Positions 33,231-42,729 of a stretch of 64,000 bases of DNA are shown here, piece by piece (positions within the stretch are counted from its first letter, which is position 1; each line of letters begins with the position of its first letter). Below the pieces are notes generated by a model. That model saw only the letters and a list, made by a program, of their open reading frames with translations, was not told the origin of the DNA and searched no databases. The position numbers and the translations under genes were made by a program. The stretch spans positions 121,902-185,901 of the forward strand of contig NZ_JOAN01000013.1 in assembly GCF_000718555.1 (NCBI RefSeq), read 5' to 3'. The DNA comes from Micromonospora chokoriensis (GTDB taxonomy: Bacteria > Actinomycetota > Actinomycetes > Mycobacteriales > Micromonosporaceae).

Positions 33231-36056
33231 CTACCCCTCTGCCAGAAGTCGGGCGGGTCGTAGGCGCGGCAACAGGGCGGCGGGCACCAGCGCGGCGACA
33301 GCGCTGAGCAGCGCCCCCGCCAGCGCCGCCAGCGCGGCGACCAGGACCAGCGCGCCGGGCAGGTCGCCGATCAGCCAACCCGCGCTGGCCAGGCCGACCG
33401 CCGATCCGGTCACCGCCCCCAGGAGCCCCAGCGCCAGCCCCTCATAGCCGACCAGCCGGCCCAGCTCGCCGTCGGTCCAGCCGATCGCCCGCAGGGTGGC
33501 CAGCTCGGCGGCCCGGTCGCGGATGTTCAGGTAGAGCACGTCCGCGACCGCGGCGGCACCGAGCAGCACCGTGGCGGCAGCGGCCACCGTGTCCGCGCCG
33601 CGCACGCTCAGCGAGACCACGTCGCCGAGCAGGCTGCCGACGATTGCGCCCCGGAACGCCCACGCGGCGGCGGCGACAAGCGTCAGCGCGGCCACCCCGA
33701 TTGCCAGCGCACCGGCGCCAAGGAACGTACGTCCGGGGGTGCGGGCCAGATTCACCAGCGCCAACCCGAAGAGGGTACGCGGCCGGCGTGCCCAGCCGGC
33801 GGCAGCGACCATCGGACGCAGGGCGGCGGCCGGGTGGGTGCGCGCGGCCCGCAGCGCTGGCACCAGGCCCGCAGTCAGCGCGAGCAGCAAGGCGATGGGT
33901 ACGGCCAGAGCGGCTCGCCGCCAGTCGAGGTCGATGCCGAGCGCCATGCCGAGCGGCATCGCGAGGGCCAGCGAGAGCAGACCGGCGGCGAGCCCGAGCA
34001 GGGCGACCTCGCCCAGGATCAGCGCCGCGATCCGACGGACCGGCCAGCCGAGGCAGGCGAGCACCGCCAACTCGGAGCGCCGGTCGCGGACGGCGGCGCT
34101 TACCGCGTTGCCGAGGAACAGCACGCAGACCACCAGCACCAGCACGAAGAGCACCACGCTCTTACGGTCCACCGCCTGCGTGATGATCGAGGCCACGCCG
34201 AGCGCCGACCAGTTCTCGGTCAGCCGCAGCATCGGCCGCCCGAACGAGCCGGCGGGCAGCTCCACGGTCTGCGGCGCGCCGGACGAGCCGAGGGTGATGT
34301 CGACGTCCAGCCCGGTCCGTGCCGCGATCTGTTCGGCGACCAGTCGGACCCGCTCGGCCGAACGCTCGCTGTAGCCGCCCACGTCGGTCACCCGTACCCG
34401 GATCGCGCTGATCGGGGCCTTGGCCTGCGGTGCGCCGCTGCCTTGCAGGAGTTTCGGCAGGCTGCCGAGGTTGGTGAGCAGCAGCGGCGGGGCGGAGAGG
34501 TAGCCGGCGGGGTTGCCGCTGGGCGCCAGCGGCTGACCGCCCAGGGCTGCCCGGCTGCGGTCGTCGGCACCCCGCGCCGTCGGCGCCTGGTAGGTCTCCA
34601 GCGGCAGTTGGCCGAGGTCACTGAACCCGGTCAGCCGGCCCGGGTCGAAGACACCGACGGCTCGCCAGAAACGATTGGCGGTGTTCGCGCCTACGGGTAG
34701 CGGCAGCGCCCGTATCGATCGGGAACCGGTGTCGTCGGCGAGCCAGGGGCGGGGCAGCGGGTTGAACGCCTCCATCTTGCCGTACACCTTGGGGTCGCCC
34801 GGCGGTTGCTGGCGGGCCCGCAGGCTGCCGTCGGGTAGCCGGTCGTACTGCACTTCGGCCGACTGCACGACCGTCTGAAGTTGGCCGTGGCAGCACCCAG
34901 CCAGGGAAAGCTCCTCGGTGAGCATTGCCTGGTGCCCGGCGGCGAGGTCGTGCCGACCGGACCCGGCGGGAGTCCCCCCAGGGCGGCTCAACGTCTTCTC
35001 CAGGTCGATCGCCTCCACCCCTGCGGGGCTGATCGCGAGCCGGGTGAACGTGGCAGCCAACGACTCGTCGATGAAGGGTCGGTTCGTGACGAGGACCGGG
35101 ACCTCGTGGTTGTCCGCCGTGCCCCGGCGGTTGACGGCGACCGTGTCGTCGGTGCGGACGGCTCGACCCGTGACCACGGCCTCGTCGAGGCCGACCAGTT
35201 GTTCCTCGGCCGCCGGGTCAACCGCGGCCAGCAGGAACGGCACGGTCAGGTCGTACGCCATCACCAGCCGGTCGGCGGGTGTCGAGGAGCCGTCCCGGTC
35301 GGTCGCGAGGACGGAGGAGTCGGCTTGGAACCGGCCGTCGGGCAGCAGTTGGACGGCGTGCAGGGACCAGTCCTCGCGCTCGGAGTAGGTGCCCGGGTTG
35401 CCCAGCAGCGCGAATCCCGGATCGCAGATGGGGAGGCTGCCTCCGTCCGGCTGTACCTCCCGCGGAGCGGGCCCGCAGGTGTCCGACCAGGGGTAGGACC
35501 GCCCATCCGAGTACGGTGTGGTGTCGCTGTCGGCCCCCTGCTCGATTCGGGGGTAGATCAACGGCTTCGTGGTCACGTACACGTACCGGGGCTTGCCCGG
35601 CGCGCTGGAGAGGCCGCGTTCGGCGTGAAAGGTCGGGTCGACCCGGATGACCTGACGATCGAGCGAGCGGTCGACGGCGTCGGTGAGGTCGATCGGGGCT
35701 GGTAGCAAGGTGGTGGAATAGCCGAGCATCGCGATCGGGGCCGCCACCTCGATGCCGGGGACCTGCTTCACCTGCTCGTACTGCTGGGTGGTGATGCCGC
35801 CGAAGAGCCCGGAGAGATAGTTGGGGCGGACCAGCCCACGCTCGGCTTCCAGCGGGGTGCGGGTCCCCTTCGGACGGACCAGGATCTCGTAGGCGACCTG
35901 CGTGTTGCGCTCGACGGTGCCGGTGACGTCCAGGCGGGAGGTGGTGGTGGCGCCGGTCAGGACCACGAAGCCGGTGGTGGCCACCAGCACGCCGACCAGC
36001 AGCGCCACCGACCTCCCAGCACGGCCGCGCAGTTGTCTCCAGATGAAGCCGAACAT
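33231..36056 (-). CDS. FtsX-like ABC permease
   Basis: A 941-residue permease. The N-terminal membrane segment (SVALLVGVLVATTGFVVLTGA) is followed by an extracellular region of about 600 residues. Two FtsX-type modules of membrane segments lie in the last 330 residues (LFVLVLVVCVLFLGNAVSAAVRDRRSELAVLACLGWPVRRI; NIRDRAAELATLRAIGWTDGELGRLVGYEGLALGLLG). The cytoplasmic loops with RRSELAVLACLGW and RAAELATLRAIGW are the typical FtsX contacts. ATG at 36056 begins the membrane domain; the upstream 84 codons of open frame overlap the divergent padR gene and are rejected. It pairs with the ATPase directly downstream. Confidence 0.9.
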   Translation of the reverse strand: MFGFIWRQLRGRAGRSVALLVGVLVATTGFVVLTGATTTSRLDVTGTVERNTQVAYEILVRPKGTRTPLEAERGLVRPNYLSGLFGGITTQQYEQVKQVPGIEVAAPIAMLGYSTTLLPAPIDLTDAVDRSLDRQVIRVDPTFHAERGLSSAPGKPRYVYVTTKPLIYPRIEQGADSDTTPYSDGRSYPWSDTCGPAPREVQPDGGSLPICDPGFALLGNPGTYSEREDWSLHAVQLLPDGRFQADSSVLATDRDGSSTPADRLVMAYDLTVPFLLAAVDPAAEEQLVGLDEAVVTGRAVRTDDTVAVNRRGTADNHEVPVLVTNRPFIDESLAATFTRLAISPAGVEAIDLEKTLSRPGGTPAGSGRHDLAAGHQAMLTEELSLAGCCHGQLQTVVQSAEVQYDRLPDGSLRARQQPPGDPKVYGKMEAFNPLPRPWLADDTGSRSIRALPLPVGANTANRFWRAVGVFDPGRLTGFSDLGQLPLETYQAPTARGADDRSRAALGGQPLAPSGNPAGYLSAPPLLLTNLGSLPKLLQGSGAPQAKAPISAIRVRVTDVGGYSERSAERVRLVAEQIAARTGLDVDITLGSSGAPQTVELPAGSFGRPMLRLTENWSALGVASIITQAVDRKSVVLFVLVLVVCVLFLGNAVSAAVRDRRSELAVLACLGWPVRRIAALILGEVALLGLAAGLLSLALAMPLGMALGIDLDWRRAALAVPIALLLALTAGLVPALRAARTHPAAALRPMVAAAGWARRPRTLFGLALVNLARTPGRTFLGAGALAIGVAALTLVAAAAWAFRGAIVGSLLGDVVSLSVRGADTVAAAATVLLGAAAVADVLYLNIRDRAAELATLRAIGWTDGELGRLVGYEGLALGLLGAVTGSAVGLASAGWLIGDLPGALVLVAALAALAGALLSAVAALVPAALLPRLRPARLLAEG

Positions 36057-36096
36057 GTCGCGCCTCCCCGTGTGCTGTCTCCCACTCTGCGCGATA

Positions 36097-36109
36097 CATT
36101 GTGACAATG
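36097..36109. promoter_or_regulatory. PadR-type operator candidate
   Basis: CATTGTGACAATG is a perfect 13-bp palindrome between the divergent permease (start 36056) and padR (start 36132) genes. It would be a fitting site for the PadR protein to repress both. Confidence 0.6.
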
Positions 36110-36131
36110 CAAGACCCGTACCGGAGGTGAC

Positions 36132-36764
36132 ATGGCGATCCAGCACGCCGTCCTCGCCCTGCTCGCTGGTGGCCCCAGCCACGGCTACCAGCTCAAGGGC
36201 GCGTTCGAAGCCGCCGTCGGCCCACAGTGGGGGCCGCTGAACATCGGGCACCTCTACCAGATCCTCGACCGGCTCTCCCGGGACGAGCTGGTCGTCGCCG
36301 AACGACAACCGCAGCCGATCAAGCCGGACCGGGTGGTCTACGAGATCACCCCGGAGGGCCGCGCCGAGCTGACGCGGTGGCTGGCCGAACCGAGCCCGCG
36401 CAGCGGCGGATTTCGAGACGACTTCTTCCTCAAGGTCACCGCCGCCGCCCGGTCCGGCTCACCGGACACGGTTCGCGCGGTGCTCAGCAACCAGCGCGGG
36501 CACCTGCTGCGCGAGCTGCGCAATCTGGACGGCCTACGGCGGGCCGCCGAGGATCCGGTGGTCGGGTTGCTGCTCACCGCGGCCAGCCGGCACGTGACGG
36601 CGGATCTTTCGTTCGTGGACGACGCCGAATCGGTGCTGCTCGGTGACGGGGGTCAACTGCTCACCCGACTCGCGACGTCGACGGTGTCTCAGGCGTCGAG
36701 CGACCCCGAGGCAGGCCTCGATGGGCCGGTCAGCGACTCGGGCGCAGAGCGCGCAGCCGGGTGA
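36132..36764 (+). CDS. PadR-family transcriptional regulator
   Basis: A 210-residue regulator. The winged helix covers about residues 1-80 (IQHAVLALLAGGPSHGYQLKGAFEAAVGPQWGPLNIGHLYQILDRLSRDELVVAER, then YEITPEGRAELTRWLAEP). A helical C-terminal dimerisation part follows. PadR genes next to MacB/FtsX-type exporters usually repress them until a ligand binds. ATG at 36132 follows GGAGGTGAC. Its 3' end overlaps the convergent aminotransferase gene by 35 bp. Confidence 0.92.
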   Translation: MAIQHAVLALLAGGPSHGYQLKGAFEAAVGPQWGPLNIGHLYQILDRLSRDELVVAERQPQPIKPDRVVYEITPEGRAELTRWLAEPSPRSGGFRDDFFLKVTAAARSGSPDTVRAVLSNQRGHLLRELRNLDGLRRAAEDPVVGLLLTAASRHVTADLSFVDDAESVLLGDGGQLLTRLATSTVSQASSDPEAGLDGPVSDSGAERAAG

Positions 36765-37926
36765 CCGCCTCGGTCAGCACCTCCGGGCGCTTGCAGAAGG
36801 CGAACCGGATCAGCCGCCGCCCCGCGTCGGTGTCGTCGTAGAAGACCTGCGTCGGCACCGCCACCACGCCGCAACGCTCCGGCAGTGAACGGCAGAACTC
36901 CACCCCGTCCCGGCCGCCGAGGGCGGTGATGTCAGCGGTGACGAAGTACGTCCCCTCCGAGTCGAGCACCTCGAACCCGGCGTCGGTGAGACCACCGACG
37001 AGCTGGTCACGCCGTTGCTGTAGCCCGTCTCGAAAACTGGTGTAGTAGTCGTCCGGCAGGGCCAGCGCCACGGCCACCGCCGGTTGCAGCGGCGCGGCGT
37101 TGACGTAGGTGAGGAACTGCTTCACCCGCAGCACCGCCGAGACCAGCGCGGCCGGACCGCTCGCCCAGCCGACCTTCCACCCTGTGCAGGAGAACGTCTT
37201 GCCGGCCGACGAGATGCGCAGCGTCCGCTCCCGCATCCCCGGCAGGGTAGCCAGCGGCACGTGTGGGCTCGCTGCGTTGGCGAAGACCAGGTGCTCGTAC
37301 ACCTCGTCGGTGACCGCGTACGCGCCGAACTCCTGGCACAACTCGGCGACCAGCGCCAACTCGGCCGGGGTGAAGACCTTTCCGGTCGGATTGTGCGGTG
37401 AGTTCAGCAGCACCAGCCGAGTACGCGAACCGAACGCCGCGCGCAGCGCCGCCGGGTCGAAGGCGTACCGGCCGTCGGCCGTGGGACGCAGCGTCACCGG
37501 CCGGCGGACCGCGCCGGCCAGCGCGATCGAGGCAGCGTACGAGTCGTAGTACGGCTCGAAGCAGACCACCTCGTCGCCCGGTTCGCAGAGGCCGAGGATG
37601 CTCGCCGCGACCGCCTCGGTCGCGCCTGCCGTGATCACGATTTCGCTGTCCGGGTCGTACGCCAGGTCGTAGAACCGCCGCTGATGGGCCGCGACCGCCG
37701 CGCGCAGGGCGGGGATCCCCGGGCCGGGCGGGTACTGGTTGTGCCCGCCGCGTAGCGCCTCGGCGGCGGCGGCCAGCATCTCCGGTGGGCCGTCGGTGTC
37801 GGGGAAGCCCTGGCCGAGGTTGACCGCGCCGGTGCGTACGGCGAGGGCGGACATCTCGGCGAAGATCGTCGTGCCGAACGGCCGCATCCGGGCCACCAGC
37901 GGGTCGACATCGGTGCTCTTCGTCAC
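36730..37926 (-). CDS. Pyridoxal-phosphate aminotransferase, class I/II
   Basis: A 398-residue fold-type I aminotransferase. It starts with VNLGQGFPDTDGPPEMLAAAAEAL and has the NSPHNPTGKVF asparagine loop and DEVYEHLVF. The PLP lysine is in SSAGKTFSCTGWKVGW. Closest in pattern to N-succinyldiaminopimelate aminotransferase (DapC) and to kynurenine/methionine aminotransferases. The exact substrate cannot be told from sequence. It is alone on its strand, with no pathway partners beside it. Confidence 0.88.
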   Translation of the reverse strand: MTKSTDVDPLVARMRPFGTTIFAEMSALAVRTGAVNLGQGFPDTDGPPEMLAAAAEALRGGHNQYPPGPGIPALRAAVAAHQRRFYDLAYDPDSEIVITAGATEAVAASILGLCEPGDEVVCFEPYYDSYAASIALAGAVRRPVTLRPTADGRYAFDPAALRAAFGSRTRLVLLNSPHNPTGKVFTPAELALVAELCQEFGAYAVTDEVYEHLVFANAASPHVPLATLPGMRERTLRISSAGKTFSCTGWKVGWASGPAALVSAVLRVKQFLTYVNAAPLQPAVAVALALPDDYYTSFRDGLQQRRDQLVGGLTDAGFEVLDSEGTYFVTADITALGGRDGVEFCRSLPERCGVVAVPTQVFYDDTDAGRRLIRFAFCKRPEVLTEAVTRLRALRPSR

Positions 37927-37965
37927 CTGCGCCAGCCTACGGGTGCCCCCGGCTGAACCCCAGCC

Positions 37966-38967
37966 TCAATTTGGCGTGCAGCTGGTCGCCCAGTACCCCT
38001 GGTAACTGACGACGACCGGCTTGCCGACGCCGGTGACCGTGACGGTGCAGTCGAGTGGTTTCTGACCGTCGTCATCGACCCATCTGGCCTCCACCATGAC
38101 CCGGCTCTTGCCGTTGGTGCGGATGGTGGTGCGCCAGGGCAGCTTCTGGCCGTCGACGTGGATGAGGTCACTCTCGGCGTCGAAGTACGCGAGGTCGACG
38201 GTGCCCGCTCCGGTGACCTCGTAGACCACAGTCACCGGGGCCGGTCCTGAGGTCGGTCGGGTGATCGGCTGCTTGCTCGGGGTGGGTGCCACGGTGGGCC
38301 GTTCGGTGTTGGGCCGCTCCGGGATGAGCGGCCCGGCGCTCGGTGGGGTCCAGCCGTCGTCGTCGGGATAGCCCCACGGCTCCTCGGCGGTCGGGTCCGG
38401 GTTGGTCGAGTCGAGCCACAGACCGCCCGCGCAGAGGCAGCCGCACACGGTCAGGACGAGCACCACGAGGGCCGCGACGACGATCCCGACGATCCGCCCG
38501 CCACTCGTGGGCGGCTTGCCGGGGACCTGCGGATACCCGGGGTAGGCGTACGGCGGCGGATAGCCGGGCGGCGGCCATCCGGTGCCGGGCGGCGGCCAGC
38601 CAGCGGCCGGCGGCTGCCCGTCGGGCGTGGGCCACCCCGCCGGCGGTGGCGATCCGGCGGGGATCGGGCCCGAGGCGTCGGGCGACCAGGGGGGCGTCTG
38701 CCCGTCGGGCGTCCACGGCGTCGCGGGTGGTTGTGGCGTCCACTGGGTGGCGGGCGGAGGTGGCGCCCACGGCGCGGCCGGCGGCGATGGCGTCCACGGG
38801 GACGGCGTCCACGGGGCCTGCGGTGCCCATGGCTGGCCCGGGGCCAGGGGGTCGGAGGCCGGGAACGGAGCCGAGGAGGGCGACGCCGTCGGATCCGGCG
38901 GGGGTGCGGAGGATGCCGGGTCCGGTGCGGATGATGGGGACGGATCGGGCGACGACGCGTCGGACAT
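37966..38967 (-). CDS. MmpS-like membrane protein with Pro-rich N-terminus
   Basis: A 333-residue protein. The first 160 residues are made of P/W/A-rich repeats (WAPPPPATQWTP-like), followed by a single membrane segment (IVGIVVAALVVLVLTVCGCLCAGGL, about 172-196) and a Pro/Thr-rich stalk. The last 90 residues resemble the MmpS family (VTVVYEVTGAGTVDLAYFDAESDLIHVDGQKLPWRTTI, to VSYQGYWATSCTPN). In mycobacteria MmpS proteins assist MmpL transporters; no MmpL gene is near. The topology puts the MmpS-like domain outside. ATG at 38967. Confidence 0.75.
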   Translation of the reverse strand: MSDASSPDPSPSSAPDPASSAPPPDPTASPSSAPFPASDPLAPGQPWAPQAPWTPSPWTPSPPAAPWAPPPPATQWTPQPPATPWTPDGQTPPWSPDASGPIPAGSPPPAGWPTPDGQPPAAGWPPPGTGWPPPGYPPPYAYPGYPQVPGKPPTSGGRIVGIVVAALVVLVLTVCGCLCAGGLWLDSTNPDPTAEEPWGYPDDDGWTPPSAGPLIPERPNTERPTVAPTPSKQPITRPTSGPAPVTVVYEVTGAGTVDLAYFDAESDLIHVDGQKLPWRTTIRTNGKSRVMVEARWVDDDGQKPLDCTVTVTGVGKPVVVSYQGYWATSCTPN

Positions 38968-39191
38968 GGCTGCTCCGGGCGGGAGTGGGTATGGAACGAG
39001 CGGGCCGTGGACGGGAGCGCCAAACCCGCCGAGAGACTTTCGCACCCGAAGGCGTGCCGCAACCCCGCCGTCCAGGGCGGGGTGCGAGCGGCGTGTGACG
39101 CTCGTCCCGTTGGCGCCGCCCAGGCCCTGATCGCTCAGATTCCGTGATTGATAACCCCACTTTCGAGCACCCATCATGAGTGAAACTGGGT

Positions 39192-39197
39192 TAGGCT
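39192..39197 (+). promoter_or_regulatory. -10 element of a probably leaderless glmS transcript
   Basis: TAGGCT ends 7 nt before the glmS ATG, and there is no purine-rich ribosome site in between or just upstream. The same arrangement precedes alr and tsaB. No clear -35. Confidence 0.5.
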
Positions 39198-39204
39198 GCG
39201 GGCC

Positions 39205-41118
39205 ATGTGTGGAATCGTGGGATACGCGGGCGCGCGCCCCGCTCTTGGCATCGTCCTCGACGGGCTGCGGCGGCTGGAATACCGCGGCTACGACTCGGCG
39301 GGCGTCGCGATCGTCTGCGACGACCAGCTGCTGACCGAGAAGAAGGCCGGCAAGCTGGCCAACCTGGAGAAGGTGCTGTCCGAGCGGGCCGCCGAGGACC
39401 CGACCTCCTGCGCGGCCAGCCCGATCGGCATCGGTGACGGCACCACCGGCATCGGGCACACCCGCTGGGCCACCCACGGCGGCCCGACCGACCGCAACGC
39501 CCACCCACACGTCGCCCCCGACGGGCGGGTTGCCGTGATCCACAACGGCATCATCGAGAACTTCGCCAAGCTCCGCACCGAGCTGGAGGCCGAAGGCGTC
39601 CAGTTCACCAGTGACACCGACACCGAGTGCGCCGCGCACCTGCTCGCCGCCGCGCTGGCCGACCTGCGCGCCGCTGGCCAACCGGACAGCCCGCAGCTGC
39701 TCGCCGCCGGCATGCGAGTGGTCTGCCAGCGACTGGAAGGCGCGTTCACCCTGCTCGCGGTGGACGCCGCCGTGCCCGGCGCGGTCGTCGGCGCCCGGCG
39801 CAACTCGCCGCTTGTGGTCGGCCGAGGCGACGGGGAAAACTACCTGGCCAGCGACGTGGCCGCGTTCATCGAGCACACCCGGGAAGCGGTCGAGCTGGGC
39901 CAGGACCAGATCGTGCTGATCACCGGTGACAGCATCGAGATCACCGACTTCGAGGGTCAGCCCGCCGCCGGCAAGGACTTCCACATCGACTGGGACTCCT
40001 CGGCCGCCGAGAAGGGTGGCTACGACTGGTTCATGCTCAAGGAGATCGAGGAGCAGCCGCAGGCCATCGCCGACACGCTGCTCGGCCGGCTCACCGAGAG
40101 CGGTGAGATCGCCCTCGACGAGGTCCGCCTCAGCGACCAGGATCTGCGCGACGTCGACAAGATCTTCATCGTGGCCTGTGGCACGGCCTACCACGCCGGC
40201 ATGGTCGCCAAGTACGCCATCGAGCACTGGACCCGGATCCCGTGTGAGGTGGAGCTGGCCAGCGAGTTCCGCTACCGCGACCCGGTGCTCGACCGGTCCA
40301 CGCTGATCGTGGTGATCTCGCAGTCCGGCGAAACCATGGACACCCTGATGGCGCTGCGCCACGCCAAGGAGCAGAAGGCCCGGGTGCTGGCGATCTGCAA
40401 CACCAACGGCTCCACCATCCCTCGCGAATCGGACGCGGTGCTCTACACCCACGGTGGGCCGGAGATCGCCGTCGCCTCCACCAAGGCGTTCCTCACCCAG
40501 GTCGTCGCCTGCTACCTGATCGGCCTTCACCTGGCCCAGGTGCGCGGGATCAAGTTCGCCGACGAGGTCGGCGCGGTGGTCGCGCAGTTGCAGGAGATTC
40601 CCGGCAAGCTGCGTGAGCTGCTCGACCGGATCGAGCCCGTCCGCGAGCTGGCCCGAGAGCTGAAGTCCGAGCCGACGGTGCTGTTCATCGGCCGCCACGT
40701 CGGCTATCCGGTGGCCCTGGAAGGCGCGCTGAAGCTCAAGGAGTTGGCGTACATGCACGCCGAGGGCTTCGCCGCCGGTGAGCTGAAGCACGGCCCGATC
40801 GCCCTGATCGACAAGGGCACCCCGGTGATCTGCGTGGTGCCCTCGCCGGTCGGCCGAGGCATGCTGCACGACAAGGTCGTCTCCAACATCCAGGAGGTCC
40901 GGGCGCGCGGCGCGCGGACCATCGTGATCGCGGAGGAGGGCGACGAGGCCGTCGTCCGGTACGCCGACCACCTGATCTACGTGCCGCGTACGCCCACCCT
41001 GCTGGCCCCGCTCGTCACCACTGTGCCGTTGCAGGTGCTCGCCGCCGAGATCGCCGCCGCCCGGGGGCACGACGTGGACCAGCCGCGAAACCTTGCCAAG
41101 TCGGTCACCGTCGAGTAA
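39205..41118 (+). CDS. glmS: Glutamine--fructose-6-phosphate aminotransferase (isomerising)
   Basis: GlmS makes glucosamine-6-phosphate from fructose-6-phosphate and glutamine, the first step to UDP-GlcNAc. The 637-residue protein begins MCGIVGYAGARPAL, with Cys2 as the glutaminase nucleophile after Met removal. Further marks are GIGHTRWATHGGPTDRNAHPH, HNGIIENF, the SIS domains (IVACGTAYHAGMVAKYAIEHW, SQSGETMDTLMALRHAK, CNTNGSTIPRESDAVLYTHGGPEIAVASTKAF) and the end DQPRNLAKSVTVE. It is somewhat longer than the 609-residue E. coli enzyme because of small insertions. The stop lies 3 bp from the convergent hydrolase stop. Confidence 0.97.
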   Translation: MCGIVGYAGARPALGIVLDGLRRLEYRGYDSAGVAIVCDDQLLTEKKAGKLANLEKVLSERAAEDPTSCAASPIGIGDGTTGIGHTRWATHGGPTDRNAHPHVAPDGRVAVIHNGIIENFAKLRTELEAEGVQFTSDTDTECAAHLLAAALADLRAAGQPDSPQLLAAGMRVVCQRLEGAFTLLAVDAAVPGAVVGARRNSPLVVGRGDGENYLASDVAAFIEHTREAVELGQDQIVLITGDSIEITDFEGQPAAGKDFHIDWDSSAAEKGGYDWFMLKEIEEQPQAIADTLLGRLTESGEIALDEVRLSDQDLRDVDKIFIVACGTAYHAGMVAKYAIEHWTRIPCEVELASEFRYRDPVLDRSTLIVVISQSGETMDTLMALRHAKEQKARVLAICNTNGSTIPRESDAVLYTHGGPEIAVASTKAFLTQVVACYLIGLHLAQVRGIKFADEVGAVVAQLQEIPGKLRELLDRIEPVRELARELKSEPTVLFIGRHVGYPVALEGALKLKELAYMHAEGFAAGELKHGPIALIDKGTPVICVVPSPVGRGMLHDKVVSNIQEVRARGARTIVIAEEGDEAVVRYADHLIYVPRTPTLLAPLVTTVPLQVLAAEIAAARGHDVDQPRNLAKSVTVE

Positions 41119-41121
41119 CCC

Positions 41122-42729
41122 TCAGCGGCCCAGCACGACCCGGGCCATCCCGTCCAGCGCGGGATTGCCCGGGTCCCAGTAACCGCTGTGGCCACCGCGC
41201 GCACTGCCGAAGACCCGACCGCCGAAGCCGGGATCGGACGGGTCGTGCCCGAACCACAGCTCGTGCCCGCTCTGGCCGGGCCAGCCCAGCACCGCAGCGA
41301 GCGGAGCCGTACGCAGCAGCGCCCGTCGGCCCAGCTCGTCGGGGTGCAGGGCTGCCCGGATCACGTCGTCGGGGGCGCTGCTCGCCCAGACCTCCCGGGG
41401 CGGCACGCCCAGCTCGGCGGCGTGCGACGCGCCGACACCGGGCGAGCCGACGAAGATCAACGCGTCGGCGGCGAGCCCGTGCTCCCGGGCCGCCACCCCC
41501 ACCACCAGCGACCCGTAGCTGTGCCCGAGCACGGTCTGTCGGGCCGGCGGTCCTTCGTGGCTTGCGCGCAGCCCTTCCTGGAAGCGGTGCAACGCCGGGC
41601 CGGCGTCCCGGGCCTGACCCGCCGAGGCGGCCTCGGTCAAAAAATCTGGAGCGTCGTAGTCCAACCAGAGCACCGCCGCGCTGCGCTCACCCGGGGCGAG
41701 CGCGGCGCACCGCTGCAGCACCCGGGCCGCCCTGCCCAGCTCGCCAGGGGTGTCGTCCAGGCCGGCGGTTGTCCCCGGCACGTGGGTCAGCACCCGGTCG
41801 GCGTGGTCCGGATCGCCGAGCGCCACCACCACCCGGCCCTCACCGGCCGGATCCAACCCGAGCAGGTACGCCCGGGGTGCCCCGTCGGCCGTCAACCGCC
41901 CGACCAGCGCGTCCAAGCCGGCCAGCCGTCCGGCCACCCCGCGCAGCCGGATCGAGGCCAGCGGCCCCGGCGGCACCCGGGACAGCAGCCGTCGCCGCTC
42001 GGCCAGCAACTCCGCACGCCAGGCCCCGAGCCGCAACCGGTTGGCCTGGTCGCGGGCGGCCACCGGCACCCCGTCCAGCCGGCCGACCAGGGCCGGTTCG
42101 CGCCCGATCAGCCACCGTCGCTGCGCCGAGGTCAACCCGGACCACCAGGCGTTGACCAGCGCGGGCGCGGCACCGAGGGGCGGCCGCCCCGGCGGTGGTG
42201 GGGACGCCCAGCCGGTGCCGGCGGCCCGGGCCAGGTCGTCCAACCGGTCGGCGGCGGCCCGGTCCGCCGATGCTGCCCCGTCGAGCGCGGACCGTAGGGC
42301 CTCGGTCACCCCGGCCGCCGCCGTGCTGGCCACCACCACGGCGGCCCGGTCGGTGGACCGCACCCGGGCGGGATCGACGTGCACCCCGCCCGAGCGGTCC
42401 ACCAGCAGGCCGGCCGCATCGGCCTGAGCGACCGCCTCGGTGAGCCGTGCCTTCGCCACGGTCAGTCGACCAGCAAACTCGGCCAGCACCTGGTCGACCT
42501 CGATCAGCGCCGGCGCGATCGAGGCCAACTCGTCGCGGAGACCGGCGAGCCGAGAGTCCGCCGCCGTGGCCGCCGCACCCGACCATCCGCCCCGCAACCG
42601 CCCGCCGGCCGTACGCAGCCCGCCGACGCTCCGGTCGACCGACCCGGTCAACCCCGCCCACGCCGCCCCGGCGGCCCGCCAGCCGCCCGGGTCGACAGCC
42701 CAGAGCTGTCGGTAGCCGACGCTGCTCAC
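41122..42729 (-). CDS. DUF1023 alpha/beta hydrolase with helical N-terminal domain
   Basis: A 535-residue protein. The first 110 or so residues are helical and WXG100-like (WAVDPGGWRAAGAAWAGLTGSVDRSVGGLRTAGGRLRGGWSGAAATAADSRLAGLRDEL). The C-terminal 300 residues form a DUF1023-type alpha/beta hydrolase, with the nucleophile elbow GHSYGSLVVGVAA and RVFGSARGGHSGYWDPG containing the likely catalytic His. The natural substrate is unknown. It overlaps by 4 bp a small WXG100-like gene. The pair resembles cargo plus chaperone of type VII (ESX) secretion. Confidence 0.8.
   Translation of the reverse strand: MSSVGYRQLWAVDPGGWRAAGAAWAGLTGSVDRSVGGLRTAGGRLRGGWSGAAATAADSRLAGLRDELASIAPALIEVDQVLAEFAGRLTVAKARLTEAVAQADAAGLLVDRSGGVHVDPARVRSTDRAAVVVASTAAAGVTEALRSALDGAASADRAAADRLDDLARAAGTGWASPPPPGRPPLGAAPALVNAWWSGLTSAQRRWLIGREPALVGRLDGVPVAARDQANRLRLGAWRAELLAERRRLLSRVPPGPLASIRLRGVAGRLAGLDALVGRLTADGAPRAYLLGLDPAGEGRVVVALGDPDHADRVLTHVPGTTAGLDDTPGELGRAARVLQRCAALAPGERSAAVLWLDYDAPDFLTEAASAGQARDAGPALHRFQEGLRASHEGPPARQTVLGHSYGSLVVGVAAREHGLAADALIFVGSPGVGASHAAELGVPPREVWASSAPDDVIRAALHPDELGRRALLRTAPLAAVLGWPGQSGHELWFGHDPSDPGFGGRVFGSARGGHSGYWDPGNPALDGMARVVLGR

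Noticed and set aside
36057..36308. N-terminal extension of the FtsX-like permease
   Set aside because: It would run opposite the padR coding sequence and through the operator; the membrane domain starts at ATG 36056.
38968..41070. Minus-strand frame opposite glmS joined to the MmpS-like gene
   Set aside because: The upstream part lies wholly opposite glmS; the real start at 38967 begins the Pro-rich protein.
41640..41655. A-run (AAAAAA) in the DUF1023 gene as a programmed frameshift site
   Set aside because: The frame is open and in register through it, and there is no alternative frame that would yield a sensible product.
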